DNA of 64,000 nucleotides from Globisporangium splendens (lineage: Eukaryota; Oomycota; Peronosporomycetes; Pythiales; Pythiaceae), in contig VFIW01000047.1 of NCBI GenBank assembly GCA_006386115.1, positions 186,001-250,000 on the forward strand, in the 5' to 3' direction. Shown here piece by piece: positions 1-9,452 of this stretch. Under the pieces are notes generated by a model. The model was not told the origin of the DNA. It did not search any database and saw only the letters and a list, made by a program, of their open reading frames with translations. The translations under genes were made by a program, and so were the position numbers. How positions within the stretch are numbered: the first letter of the stretch is position 1; each line of letters opens with the position of its first letter.

Positions 1-1121
1 CGAGTACACTTGCTTTTTGAGTGCGAGGGGTCGAAGCACTGAAAGCAAGGGATTCGGCTGTACCGTTGATGACGATGAGCGAAGATCGAGAACCCTTCAG
101 CAGAGATGTGGGTGACATCTTTGAGCTGAGGGGGACATTCCTCGGAATTGAAGGTAACGACCCAGAAGTTAGAGTCGTATGCGCCATCCCGTGCTCGCAG
201 CGCGCGCGCAATGGACACGACTTCACACTCAGCGCTCAATGCCATGAGTTGGCCGACAATGTCATTGCCTAAGCCAGAAGCTACAACACGGACTTGATAT
301 TGAAGTGCATCAGCTTGGTGGGGGACAACATTGTCGATATCGCATCGATCATCTTCTTCTTCTAGCTTGGCGGTGCTGAGGAGAACAAGTTTTTCGTTGC
401 GAAGCTTAATTTCCCGTCGATGCCACTTCGTTGCAATGGACTGCTCCTTGACAATGAAGGTCAACCGCCGAGTCGCCGTAGTGTAATACAGGCGCTTGAC
501 ACTCTGAATCCAGTCACACAGATTCTTATAACCTGCAGAGCCGGCCGGCTCGGATGCAAGTAATTGCATAAGAATTGTCTTTTCGGCGATATGTTCAGGC
601 ATCGAGATGCACAGAGGGACCACAGCAACGACTGTGCCTTCGAGGCAGTCTTCGAAGAATTTGACATAAGCCATGCGTTGAAGGAAAGTGTGGGTACAGG
701 CGAGGAATGCAGGAGGCGCGTCTATGACGAGGGCACCCATTATCCAGGCATTCAACGCTTCTTCTTCGGCCGGCACCATCTCCCGTAGGTCATCATCGGG
801 TTTGGTCTTCCATGGACGTGTAGCGATCTTGGTCAATCGCTGAACCCATGCATGATGGCGCGCTTCGCGTACCGCGGCATCAGTCCGAGTGTTGTTCTCG
901 GGGTGAGTAGCATCAGGCTGAGGCGGTGTCTGGCCCATCATGCCTTTTTTTAGTTCTTCGACGCGATGGGGGTCCCAACCAGCAAATGCGGCATTCGTAC
1001 CGCCGCCATCAGGAGGCTGTTCAGGAGGAGGCTCCGTCATTGGTCGAAACTCCGAAAGCAGCTGTTCACTGCAGGATGGATCACTGGTTCTTGATTGGTT
1101 CTTGCTTGAGTCTTGTGGCAT
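1..1121 (-). CDS. Gag-like zinc-knuckle protein, probably LINE ORF1 (partial)
   Basis: One uninterrupted minus-strand frame runs from an ATG at 1121 (a second ATG lies at 1038-1040) off the left edge, giving 373 residues without the C-terminus. The last visible residues form a CCHC zinc knuckle (CX2CX4HX4C; CFQC...H...C), the nucleic-acid-binding module of retroelement Gag or ORF1 proteins. The N-terminus is Pro-rich. The middle holds a hydrophobic fold followed by a stretch rich in Glu and Asp. No protease or RT is visible; in a LINE an RT/endonuclease ORF would follow further left, outside the window. The copia element lies directly upstream and the frame stays open into its target site. 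That this is a non-LTR element rather than another gag is inferred from the isolated ORF and the absence of LTRs. Confidence 0.55.
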   Translation of the reverse strand, partial: MPQDSSKNQSRTSDPSCSEQLLSEFRPMTEPPPEQPPDGGGTNAAFAGWDPHRVEELKKGMMGQTPPQPDATHPENNTRTDAAVREARHHAWVQRLTKIATRPWKTKPDDDLREMVPAEEEALNAWIMGALVIDAPPAFLACTHTFLQRMAYVKFFEDCLEGTVVAVVPLCISMPEHIAEKTILMQLLASEPAGSAGYKNLCDWIQSVKRLYYTTATRRLTFIVKEQSIATKWHRREIKLRNEKLVLLSTAKLEEEDDRCDIDNVVPHQADALQYQVRVVASGLGNDIVGQLMALSAECEVVSIARALRARDGAYDSNFWVVTFNSEECPPQLKDVTHISAEGFSIFAHRHQRYSRIPCFQCFDPSHSKSKCT

Positions 1122-1220
1122 TCTCCAATATTCCAAGTCAACCACAAGCGGTCCAGTTCCAGCTTCAGCGGTCCAGTTTGGGCCGGCCCATCCCAGGGAG
1201 AGAATATCTCCATCTTGGAG

Positions 1221-1443
1221 TTTTGAGAATTGCAAAACAGATTGAGTAGAGAAATGCACCTTGTTGTTGGATTATTGGAGACTGAGCTGTCAGAGGGACG
1301 GCTCAGTGCTTGATACATATGTATTGCTCTTCTGCTTCCTAACTGCCGCATCTGAGCTCTTGCGACAGACCTTCGTCACTGAGGCTACCAGTGTGATATC
1401 GGTACAACCGGTATCTGGCATATACTGTACTTGTATTTCAACA
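1221..1443 (-). repeat. Copia 3' LTR
   Basis: This 223-bp repeat is identical to 6661-6883 apart from T at 1230 versus A at 6670. On the element strand it begins TGTTG, like Drosophila copia. The left boundary is set by the TGGAG target duplication, which places three extra bases outside a strict TG...CA terminus. Confidence 0.93.
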
Positions 1444-1457
1444 CGCCCCTCTCCAAA
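1444..1457 (-). other. Copia polypurine tract
   Basis: On the element (minus) strand the bases directly before the 3' LTR read TTTGGAGAGGGGCG. This purine-rich run is in the position expected for the plus-strand primer. Confidence 0.7.
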
Positions 1458-1470
1458 GATCACTTTGGAT

Positions 1471-4400
1471 TTACGACGACGAAGTGCTCAATCCGATAAT
1501 TGTTGCCAGTTTGATCAGTTTGTCCTTGGGTAGAGGTTTGGTGAAGAGGTCAGCTGGATTCTCTGCGCTCCTGATTTTCCAAAGACGCACGCACTTGTTC
1601 TCTACTTGTTCCCGTATGTAGTGCCACTTCATTTCAATATGGCGAGTCTTTCTGCTGAAAGTCGGGTCAGTGGCCATAATGTAGGTGCTCTGGTTATCCA
1701 CTCCTATGGATAGCTCGCTCTCTTTATCAGGCTTGATTTCACGTAGAATGTTCAAAAGGGATTTACCTTCCATACAAGCTTCACACGCAGCAACATACTC
1801 GGCCTCGGCTGTTGATTGCGCGGTGATGGTCTGACGACGTGATGCCCATGCAATTGCTCCACCGGCCAAGGTGAAGACGTACCCTGTAGTGCTTTTTCGT
1901 GTCTCCAAGTCACCCGCCCAATCACTGTCAGCGTAGCCATGAAGGTGAATCCCGTCGTCTGGTAGGCTGCTGTACTTGTATGTGATTCCTTTCCTCACAG
2001 TGCCAATCAGGTAGCGTAGGATCTTTTTCACCCCGCCTACGTGCTGCTTACTTGGGTTTGCGACGAATCTGCTAAGTTGGCCCACAGCATAAGTCAGATC
2101 GGGTCGAGTCCACGTTACGAGATACATTAGAGATCCAATCGCCTCCTTGTACCAAGAGTTTTGTTCTTTCACAGTCTCTTCCGTGGGTGCTTTGCTTGTG
2201 TACTTTGCATTTGTCTCCATGGGAATCTGAGATGAGTTGGAGCCTTCACCAAATCCGAATCGTTCAATCACTTTCTTCGCGTACTGCTCTTGGTGAATGG
2301 TAATACCGTAGTCATTCTGCTGTACCTGTATACCTAGGTACTGATGCAGTTTACCAAGGTCTTTCAGTCCATACTTTCTGTTGAGATCCCGGAACACCAT
2401 GTTCTTGAATTCTTCGGAATTCGTCGCACACACCAAGTCATCCACGTACACTAGGACAAACGCGATGGTATCATCCTTGACGTATAAGTACAGGCATGGT
2501 TCAGTCTTGCAACGTGTAAACTTGTGTTCCATGAACCACCCATTTAGGCTAGTGTTCCACTCACGCCCAGACTGTTTTAAGCCGTATAGAGCTTTCTTGA
2601 CCTTGAAAGCAAAGCTTGGGTGCGCCTTCGGATACCCTTCAATGTCCTTCACGTATTGTACTTCACTGAGATCTGCGTTCAGGTAAGCTGTATTTATATC
2701 TCCTTGCCACAGGGCTAGATGCTGGTTCACAGCTAAAGCGAGGAGCAGGCGAAAAGATGAAATTCGAGCGACAGGTGAGAATGTCTCATGGTAGTCGATT
2801 CCAGCGAGCTGGTTGAATCCTCTCGCTACCAGTCTTGCCTTGTAACGGACAATGAAATCTCGTTCATCAGTCTTCACTGTCAGCACCCATCGAGTAGAGA
2901 TTGCATGTTTTCCGGAAGGGATAGTCTCAATCTCTTCAATTACGTTTTTAGCTTGCAGCGCATTAATCTCTTCATCAATCGCTGCTTTCCATTCTTCCGC
3001 TTGTTTCGATCTCATTGCCTCTCGATATGTCCTCGGGATTCGGATGTCTTGGGGTCGCAGCTTTCCAGTTCGCCCTCCCTTTCGGATCAACGCCGAATTT
3101 ACGATATAATCTTCATACTTCTTTGGCAGCTTTCTGTCACGCTTTGGTCGCTGTCCGCTCTCCAATTCATCGGGCTCTTCGAACTCACGTGGGAGTTTCC
3201 TCCTGTCCCCAACTATCTGAGCTGGCATCTGTCCGTATTGGTCTGTTCGCATTCGCCCTGGAGATGCGAGGGTTAATTGAAGTTGTGCTGCATTCGCGTC
3301 GTTGATGGGCACATTTCCACCATCTTGGATGGCTCGCTCAATATTCTTCATTTCTTTCACTTTGCGATGCTTGATTTCGGTGGTATTTTCAAAGCATTCT
3401 CCAAGATCTAGAAGCGTAGAGGGATGACGGTACCCGGATGTCCCTATCGTATTTTCGTTTCCATCACCACCAGAGTGGCACTCATAGCGACTACACTCTT
3501 CAAGATCAGCAAGCGCACGTTGGGGATTGTAACCTGAATCCATCGACTCATTGTCTATTTCGCCATCATCTAGACAAAGCTCATCATCAAAGGGTTCATT
3601 GTCGAGTTGATCTGTAGAATAGTCATCTCTACAAAACTCGACGTTGTCAGCAACATCATATCTCTGTTGCTCTCGCTCGACTTGGTTACGGATGCTCAAT
3701 GTTTCAGCCTCAATGTGACCACGTTGATCTCTGCTCGAGTCATGCATATATGCACTCAGGTCCGCTTCGTCAATAACTTCAGGGACAAAGTCAATATTTG
3801 CTTTCTGCTGTCCTGTCTCATTGGTACCCGTAGTGTCTTCCTCCGCAGTGTCTGCCTCGCCGCCGAGCTCGACGGCAACGGACACATCGTCGAGGGTGAT
3901 TGCTTCTTTTTCCCCATTCGCGCTGTGAGCACTAGGACCATGAACCTGCGCTTCTCGTGAGTCGTTTTCATCAGACTCTATGATGCTTCTACGGTAAGAT
4001 CTTGACATGCGATCCATTTGGCTCACTGTTGCCGGGACCACTTCTATATCTTCACACTCCGAGTCGACACCAACGTAGCTCGTGCTGTCGCCACCGTCAC
4101 TCTCACGTTCAATGTCACATTCATTCACACTCATTGATTCATCACCTCGCTCAGCTGCACTAGTCGATTCTATGACATCTTCGCCCCTTTCGACTGTGTT
4201 AGCTGATTGAATCCACTGCTCGCGCGTTTTATCTAATGGCAGCTTGCAGCGATCTTTGTACATGATGTGTTCATTCACTCGCACATCAGGAACAAACTTG
4301 CGCGTCCGATTTTCTGGGAAATAGACCCTGCACCCAATCTCTGTGTCACTGAAGCCAAGTACGTATCCAATAGCGCTGCAATCACCAAGTTTTGTTGAGC

Positions 4401-6606
4401 GTTCACTCTTCGGGATGTGTGCGAATACGGTTGCTCCGAATGCACGAATGTGGTGCAAGTCTGGCTTCCTTCCATAGAAGCGCTGCCATGGAGTCATTTT
4501 AATGCTCCTTGTGAACACTCGGTTCTTGATATACACTGCGTTCAGCGCGGCGTCAGTCCAGAGCGATCGCGGGAAACCAGATTGCTTCATTTGTGCTTTG
4601 ATCATCTGTAAAATACTCTGGTTTGCCCTTTCTACAGGATTCTGCTGCGGTGCATTTGGTCCGACGAGTATATGCGCTACACCACGCTTGCCATACCACT
4701 CTGCGATATGTGAGTTCGTGAACTCTGAACCACGGTCAGTCACAATCGCTTTCACTTTGTGTGGGTTCACCTGCCGCTCAGCCCATTGAATGTACTCTAT
4801 CATGCGGTCGTTGGTTTCAGCTTTCGTCCGCAGATGGTACAGGGTGAGGAACTTTGAATAACCGTCCATGATGACAAGCATCTGGTTGAAATGAGAGCGT
4901 CCATATCGTCCAGGACTGAGCAGGTCCGCGTACACTACTTCGTTTGGATATTTGATATCGCGATCGATTGCATTCTGAGGCGACTTGCGGTGTTGCTTTA
5001 CGAGTTGACACGTGTCGCAGTTATTCTGTTCTCGCTTCGTGATCGTCATTCCACTAACCATGCCATTGTCGGCCATTTTCGTCAAGTACTGCTTGCACGT
5101 GTGGCCCAAACGGAAGTGCCAGGTTTGCAAGTCGGCTGCACCATCTGCTCGAGTATAGTTCACGAAGTGTTCTTTGTGTCCATCCTTTTTGGTATTTGAG
5201 AGGAAGTTGTTTAGCGCACGGAATGGCCAACTCTGAAAATCTTCGTCGAACTTCGCTTCGATAATCACAGATTCGCCCTTGTAGATCTTCTTCATTCTTG
5301 TAGTTTGGTCGTAGTCGTATTCAAACCCTTGTTGAAGACCAAGACCAGGTGAGAACAAGTTTGTTGCATTTGGAAGATAAAGCACATTATCCACCGTGAA
5401 TACAGGGAACGTGTTCTCATTCTGCTCGCAGTGTGTCACAAGTGCAATTGTGCCGATCCCAACTGGCTTTACAGTCGTACCGTTCACAAATTCGATCATC
5501 GCTGCTGCATCCCCTTCTACATCAAAGGCTCTGTAATGAACGAAGTACTGTTTGTTTCCGGCGACGTGCACATTGCTCCCTGGATCAATGATCCACAGAT
5601 CGTCTTCGACACAGCAGGAACTCGATGCCTCGGGCACACAACCTCCCGATTCCTCAGAATCCGCCGTCTTCGCGGCGTCAGGATATGGTTCAATCATTTT
5701 CGAACATAAACTTGACACAACTGGGCTTACTGCAGGAGGCTTGCATTCGCCCTCATCTTGTTTGCGCTTCGTGCTACGCGTCACGCAATTCACGGAGGCG
5801 ATATTCTTCTTTGTTGGCAACGGGCAATTCTTCGCTATGTGACCAGGTTGATCACAGTTATAGCAATTTCCTTTGGCCTTCTGGGTCCTCGAATGTGCTC
5901 CTTTTTCTACATTCGTTGACACCTTGCCCTTTTTATGCTGATGTGTACCACTATGCTGACTGGTCTGATACATCCGTTTTGCCTCAGCTTCCTTTGTCTG
6001 CATTTCTGCTTCAGCAAGTAGAATCATATCGCGGACGTACTCTGGCGAACTCTTCTTGTCGCCGTACTTAACGGTTTGCTTCATCGCGTTGTACTCCGAC
6101 ATGTTTGGTACAGAGTCCAACAGCAGGTACTCGAAGTCGTAGTCAGCAATTCCACGTTGGAGTACTTCGAGTCTCTCCTTGAGTTGAAACATTGTCGTAA
6201 GGTGCGCTTCCATATCGCCATGCTTCCCTTTACTCGATCTCAACTGGTTTGAGATCCGCCGCGCTTCCAACGCCACTCTCTTGGTGTCTGTCACGCCTTC
6301 ATAACGCGTCACGAGGTCCTCCCACACTTCCGAGCCATTTGTGTGGTTGAAGTAGCGGCTCGCCAGCGCTTCAGAAAGAGATCCCAGAATCAGGCGATAC
6401 ACTTTCGCTTGACACTGCACAAAACTGCGTTTTCGATCCACATCCCAGCTGGCGTCTTCTTTTAGCTGCCCGGTTGCGACGTCGCGAATCTCCTGCTCGC
6501 CGAACAGCGCTAACATCATCGCCTTGTAATACGGCCAGTTCTCGCCATTCCAATTCAAGGGCGTCCCCTTGCTGGATATCTCAAACTTCCTGCACAGCGA
6601 TGTCAT
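1471..6606 (-). CDS. Copia Gag-Pol polyprotein
   Basis: Single 1711-residue polyprotein for RNA packaging, maturation, reverse transcription and integration. The first ATG is at 6606; a TAA lies just upstream in frame. In order: a UBN2-like gag region; a CCHC zinc knuckle near residues 248-261 (CYNC...H...C); a protease motif near 341 reading D-P-G-S, where D-S/T-G is usual; an integrase zinc-binding region near 500 with Asp in YADLLSPG, Asp in TDRGSEF and Glu in NPVERANQ; a long acidic Ser/Asp/Glu-rich hinge (about 780-1150); RT with YVDD near 1386; and RNase H with a TAEAEY-type motif close to the C-terminus. Gag and Pol share one frame, so no frameshift is needed. No stop or frameshift is present. 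Confidence 0.95.
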   Translation of the reverse strand: MTSLCRKFEISSKGTPLNWNGENWPYYKAMMLALFGEQEIRDVATGQLKEDASWDVDRKRSFVQCQAKVYRLILGSLSEALASRYFNHTNGSEVWEDLVTRYEGVTDTKRVALEARRISNQLRSSKGKHGDMEAHLTTMFQLKERLEVLQRGIADYDFEYLLLDSVPNMSEYNAMKQTVKYGDKKSSPEYVRDMILLAEAEMQTKEAEAKRMYQTSQHSGTHQHKKGKVSTNVEKGAHSRTQKAKGNCYNCDQPGHIAKNCPLPTKKNIASVNCVTRSTKRKQDEGECKPPAVSPVVSSLCSKMIEPYPDAAKTADSEESGGCVPEASSSCCVEDDLWIIDPGSNVHVAGNKQYFVHYRAFDVEGDAAAMIEFVNGTTVKPVGIGTIALVTHCEQNENTFPVFTVDNVLYLPNATNLFSPGLGLQQGFEYDYDQTTRMKKIYKGESVIIEAKFDEDFQSWPFRALNNFLSNTKKDGHKEHFVNYTRADGAADLQTWHFRLGHTCKQYLTKMADNGMVSGMTITKREQNNCDTCQLVKQHRKSPQNAIDRDIKYPNEVVYADLLSPGRYGRSHFNQMLVIMDGYSKFLTLYHLRTKAETNDRMIEYIQWAERQVNPHKVKAIVTDRGSEFTNSHIAEWYGKRGVAHILVGPNAPQQNPVERANQSILQMIKAQMKQSGFPRSLWTDAALNAVYIKNRVFTRSIKMTPWQRFYGRKPDLHHIRAFGATVFAHIPKSERSTKLGDCSAIGYVLGFSDTEIGCRVYFPENRTRKFVPDVRVNEHIMYKDRCKLPLDKTREQWIQSANTVERGEDVIESTSAAERGDESMSVNECDIERESDGGDSTSYVGVDSECEDIEVVPATVSQMDRMSRSYRRSIIESDENDSREAQVHGPSAHSANGEKEAITLDDVSVAVELGGEADTAEEDTTGTNETGQQKANIDFVPEVIDEADLSAYMHDSSRDQRGHIEAETLSIRNQVEREQQRYDVADNVEFCRDDYSTDQLDNEPFDDELCLDDGEIDNESMDSGYNPQRALADLEECSRYECHSGGDGNENTIGTSGYRHPSTLLDLGECFENTTEIKHRKVKEMKNIERAIQDGGNVPINDANAAQLQLTLASPGRMRTDQYGQMPAQIVGDRRKLPREFEEPDELESGQRPKRDRKLPKKYEDYIVNSALIRKGGRTGKLRPQDIRIPRTYREAMRSKQAEEWKAAIDEEINALQAKNVIEEIETIPSGKHAISTRWVLTVKTDERDFIVRYKARLVARGFNQLAGIDYHETFSPVARISSFRLLLALAVNQHLALWQGDINTAYLNADLSEVQYVKDIEGYPKAHPSFAFKVKKALYGLKQSGREWNTSLNGWFMEHKFTRCKTEPCLYLYVKDDTIAFVLVYVDDLVCATNSEEFKNMVFRDLNRKYGLKDLGKLHQYLGIQVQQNDYGITIHQEQYAKKVIERFGFGEGSNSSQIPMETNAKYTSKAPTEETVKEQNSWYKEAIGSLMYLVTWTRPDLTYAVGQLSRFVANPSKQHVGGVKKILRYLIGTVRKGITYKYSSLPDDGIHLHGYADSDWAGDLETRKSTTGYVFTLAGGAIAWASRRQTITAQSTAEAEYVAACEACMEGKSLLNILREIKPDKESELSIGVDNQSTYIMATDPTFSRKTRHIEMKWHYIREQVENKCVRLWKIRSAENPADLFTKPLPKDKLIKLATIIGLSTSSS

Positions 6607-6640
6607 CACTTCCGGATCAATCTCTTGTTGCAATTAACAG

Positions 6641-6660
6641 CGGCTTTGGGCTCATAACCC
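6641..6660 (-). other. Copia primer-binding site: internal half of initiator tRNA-Met
   Basis: Directly inside the 5' LTR the minus strand reads GGGTTATGAGCCC and further bases. The plus strand therefore carries GGGCTCATAACCC, which matches the anticodon stem-loop of initiator tRNA-Met rather than the tRNA 3' end. Drosophila copia and yeast Ty5 are primed by such a half-tRNA. Because the site abuts the LTR, the primer's 3' end would lie in the anticodon loop or stem. Confidence 0.8.
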
Positions 6661-6883
6661 TTTTGAGAAATGCAAAACAGATTGAGTAGAGAAATGCACC
6701 TTGTTGTTGGATTATTGGAGACTGAGCTGTCAGAGGGACGGCTCAGTGCTTGATACATATGTATTGCTCTTCTGCTTCCTAACTGCCGCATCTGAGCTCT
6801 TGCGACAGACCTTCGTCACTGAGGCTACCAGTGTGATATCGGTACAACCGGTATCTGGCATATACTGTACTTGTATTTCAACA
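6661..6883 (-). repeat. Copia 5' LTR
   Basis: This is the partner of 1221-1443, followed on the right by the second TGGAG target duplication (6884-6888). It should hold the promoter for the gag-pol transcript, reading leftwards. Confidence 0.93.
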
Positions 6884-6888
6884 TGGAG

Positions 6889-7351
6889 GCCCTGGTGTGG
6901 TGAGGAATGGAATGCACGACCAATTTGAGCACGACTATTGACCCGCTGTATGTGACCAATCGTCACGCAGCACAACGAACCGGCAACGTCGCTAACAAGC
7001 GACGCAGCACAAGACCCCCCGCTGTTTGCGGCCACCACACCGCGCAGCACAAGACCCCCGTGACAAAGCCAACCGGCTCTGCCGCACCAAGACCCCTCGC
7101 AATGAAACCCACAAGTGACGATGCGCCCACATGAAGAAAATAAATGACATAAAAACTAGAAAATCACGAAAACCCCGTACGCAAGTGTGAGAACGCTTGT
7201 GTTACGGCAGGATATGATAGCTGAGAACCTACCAATTCTCTTCCCCGGGAAATCTTAAACTTTACGTTCAATAGATTTCTTATCATCTCATCTCGCTTGA
7301 GTCTTGTGGCTTGATATTGCGTAATCTGTGGGGTAGTCCGCAAATTTCACA
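6889..7351. other. Flank between copia and the GST remnant; no complete gene
   Basis: With the copia element removed, the minus strand of 6889-7050 joins in frame to the open frame of the gag-like ORF at 1-1121. It is probably the 5' part or leader of that element. At 6990-7090 there are imperfect repeats of a GCAGCACAAGACCCCC-type unit. From about 7140 to 7351 the sequence is AT-rich with no recognisable coding signal. Confidence 0.4.
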
Positions 7352-7492
7352 ATGAAGGACTACATCTGCGAGACAGATGCGCCGACGATCGCGGATTACG
7401 CGGCGTACTGTGAGTTCGGTCAGACAGAGCTCATGGGTGTCTTCGACTTCAGCAAGTACCCGAAGGTGTCGGCCTGGCTCAAGCGTATGAAG
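7352..7492 (+). pseudogene. Truncated glutathione S-transferase exon
   Basis: The 47 codons match the C-terminal helical part of the GSTs at 33120 and 44757 (DAPTIADYAAYCE, then DFSKYPKVSAWLKRMK). The fragment ends exactly at the same exon boundary as the 44757 gene, with a GT donor after Met-Lys (7493), followed by a (CA)n intron start. All upstream GST sequence is missing. The intron is cut at 7533 by the LTR of element C. No function is expected; it marks an old GST copy destroyed by retrotransposon activity. Confidence 0.85.
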
Positions 7493-7532
7493 GTACTACT
7501 GCTACATACACACACACACACACTTGGCACTC

Positions 7533-7741
7533 TGTGGCGTGCGCAAAGGTGTGGGCCAACCCACGACCAGGCAGCTTCCTCACAACCCAGATGAGCACCC
7601 CCTGGATCGCACCGTTGGTGTGGACCAACGGCGCGAGCGAGTCAACAACTGGTTGAGAGCAGCGTAGAGATCAGTGCGTGTTGCTTGCATATCTTACGAG
7701 CTCTCATTCTTGAGAATCTGGTCTCGTGCGTTAATAATACA
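7533..7741 (+). repeat. LTR of gypsy element C (5' copy)
   Basis: It begins TGTGGCGTGCGC within the GST intron and is repeated almost identically at 19540-19748. At 19540 it directly follows a purine tract (AAGCTTGGGGAGGCAG) after the element C pol stop, which sets the LTR start. The end, TAATAATACA at 7741, is the best TG...CA boundary but is less certain. The insertion target is the GST intron. Confidence 0.65.
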
Positions 7742-7854
7742 CGTAGCGAGTACCCAGGAGTTCCAGCTCCCCCATTTGAGTGTTTGACGTCTCGTTCGGT
7801 CCGTGAAACACCACAAAGTTAACTTTAGTACCTGTTTTCGCCGAACGCGCGGAG

Positions 7855-8003
7855 ATGGATGACGAAACCAAGTCGGCGGCAGCAGTGCCGACGCACGCAG
7901 ATCGCCTCGCAGCTCCTGTGTACACGCCACTATGCCCCCCGCGGATTGACAGCATATCTCACGAGGCGATAGTCAAGTGGCGAAGTGCGTGTGAGGAGTA
8001 TGA
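7855..8003 (+). pseudogene. Element C gag N-terminus, interrupted
   Basis: ATG at 7855 opens about 50 codons (MDDETKSAAAVP..., then PPRIDSISHEAIVKW), resembling gag starts of oomycete gypsy elements. The frame is cut at 8004 by a 387-bp LTR of the gypsy2 family. The same truncated gag and the same junction occur at 19862-20010. Confidence 0.6.
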
Positions 8004-8390
8004 TGTAATGGGGCCTCCCATTACATGGGTTCCCAGGTCAGGAGAGTGTGGGTTTTCTCCCACATGGGTTTTACCACCTCATCCGAACCCACCCACGTCG
8101 TACAGTTGGAGACACATTAATATGTGTCACTCATGAACACTGTACGTAGCCATTTGCATATTAGCCAATAAGACTAAGCCGTTAAGATTTAACCCCATTG
8201 GATGATAGTCGGACTGGACATCCGATTATCTACCAATGAGAGACACCGTAGGTTTCAGTCACTACGATTGCATGTTAGCACTTTAACGTTTTAATTAACT
8301 TCTCAATTTGCACGGTAACGCGCAAAGCTCCCTTCCTTTCACCTGCGCTTCCTCAACGCACGTGTACGCCGTGTAACGAGTCCCGTTACA
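8004..8390 (+). repeat. Gypsy2-family LTR without internal region
   Basis: This 387-bp copy (TGTAATGGGG...CCCGTTACA) is closest to the 20011-20397 LTR. No target duplication flanks it: gag of element C is on the left and an inverted piece of element C pol is on the right. It is therefore not a simple solo LTR but lies at a rearrangement point. Its arms GACACAT/ATGTGTC with a TAAT loop form a small hairpin shared by all three copies. Confidence 0.85.
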
Positions 8391-8960
8391 CACATCATCA
8401 CCAGTCGAAACTCTCATGGTTTCTGAGGCACTCGTGGCTTCCGATAACTGGTCACGACCGTAGACGCCAGTCGCGGCACTCATGGCCGCAGCACTCTTGG
8501 CTCTCGAACACGAGAACTGGCGCTCGCCTACGTGCTCATAGCCATCTTCGACGCGGGCTCTCATGGCCTCCTTCCGCTGGCCAAGATGGCTGTCATTGCA
8601 TCCAATCCCGGTGTTCACAACCGCGGCTCTCATGGCCGACAGAGACTGGTCCTGACAAAGTGTGTTCATGTGATCTCCTCCAGCCCGAGCACGCTTGGCC
8701 CCCATAGGCTGGTCGCAGTGATCACCACTTCCGCCAGCCTCGGTATTCATAACCGTGGCTGCATCGGCTGTGCTAGATCGGTCTGTGCAGTGATCATCTC
8801 CCATCTCTGCTCCCTTGGTTCCATGAGCAGCCATCGCGCCTCCCCAGCGCGATATCAGATCGGCCCATAAGTTGTGGATGCCATCAATGTGTTCAATTTG
8901 ATAGCGATAACCGAGCAACTTCGTAGACCAGCGCAGGAGCTTCCCGCGCACATGCTTCTT
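8391..8960 (-). pseudogene. Element C pol fragment (end of RNase H and linker), inverted
   Basis: On the minus strand this is nearly identical to 17331-17900. It carries the RNase H end (KKHVRGKLLRW..., then WADLISRWGG) and the start of the repetitive linker before integrase. The right end joins a gypsy1 LTR at the AAGAAGCATG site and the left end joins a gypsy2-family LTR, with TGT microhomology at that junction. It is one arm of a 1.2-kb inverted repeat. Confidence 0.8.
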
Positions 8961-9191
8961 TGTAAGAGGGCGCTGTTCCACAACAGCCCCTCAAACACGG
9001 CACACACGCTTGTGCCAGAGGAAGCGATCTCCCGACTTGGAGGGAGGAAGAAGACTTGAGCACTTGAAGGAAAATTTGCAACTGAATTGAAAAGGTTATG
9101 GTTCCTGTCGCTACTTGCTAATGAACCCCAAGGGCTCCTAGAGGTTTTATAACTAAAACCTAAACATACACAATAAAACCTATGAATCTGA

Positions 9192-9200
9192 TATATAAAA
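9192..9200 (+). promoter_or_regulatory. TATA-like box facing the antisense ORF
   Basis: TATATAAAA on the plus strand inside the 3' LTR points towards the antisense ORF, about 390-490 bp upstream of its candidate ATGs at 9589 and 9688. The same box is kept in the 5' LTR and in the solo LTR. Promoter activity is inferred only. Confidence 0.35.
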
Positions 9201-9452
9201 CCTTGGGTACACTGAGGTTGAACCTACGGGATCTTCTAGAAGCTTGAACTTCAAGTCTTGTATAATATCCCTGCAAGGTGATTGGCTCACGTCACTCACT
9301 TCAGATGGCAGAGACACGTCGGTCTCATCGCCAGTGCAGTTTCCCAAGCAGGAACCATCGCTCAGTACTTGATTAGTACATGGATGCCATTACTCTGTAC
9401 TGATTAGTACATGAGAACAACATTCTGCACTGATCAGCACAGAGAACACTCG

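Larger units (their letters stand above)
1221..6883 (-). mobile_element. Intact Ty1/copia LTR retrotransposon
   Basis: Two 223-bp LTRs (1221-1443 and 6661-6883) differ at a single base (1230 versus 6670). They are flanked by a perfect 5-bp target duplication, TGGAG (1216-1220 and 6884-6888). Between them lies one long gag-pol ORF on the minus strand. The order is 5' LTR (right), primer-binding site, gag, protease, integrase, RT, RNase H, polypurine tract, 3' LTR (left). Integrase before RT is the copia arrangement. Near-identical LTRs and an unbroken ORF imply a very recent insertion that may still be active. Confidence 0.95.

Noticed and set aside
6641..6660. Possible tRNA gene fragment (GGGCTCATAACCC)
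   Set aside because: Only the anticodon arm is present and it sits exactly beside the copia LTR, so it is a primer-binding site and not a tRNA gene.
6990..7090. CRISPR-like or regulatory repeat array
   Set aside because: Only two or three imperfect copies without spacers of constant size, in eukaryotic DNA.
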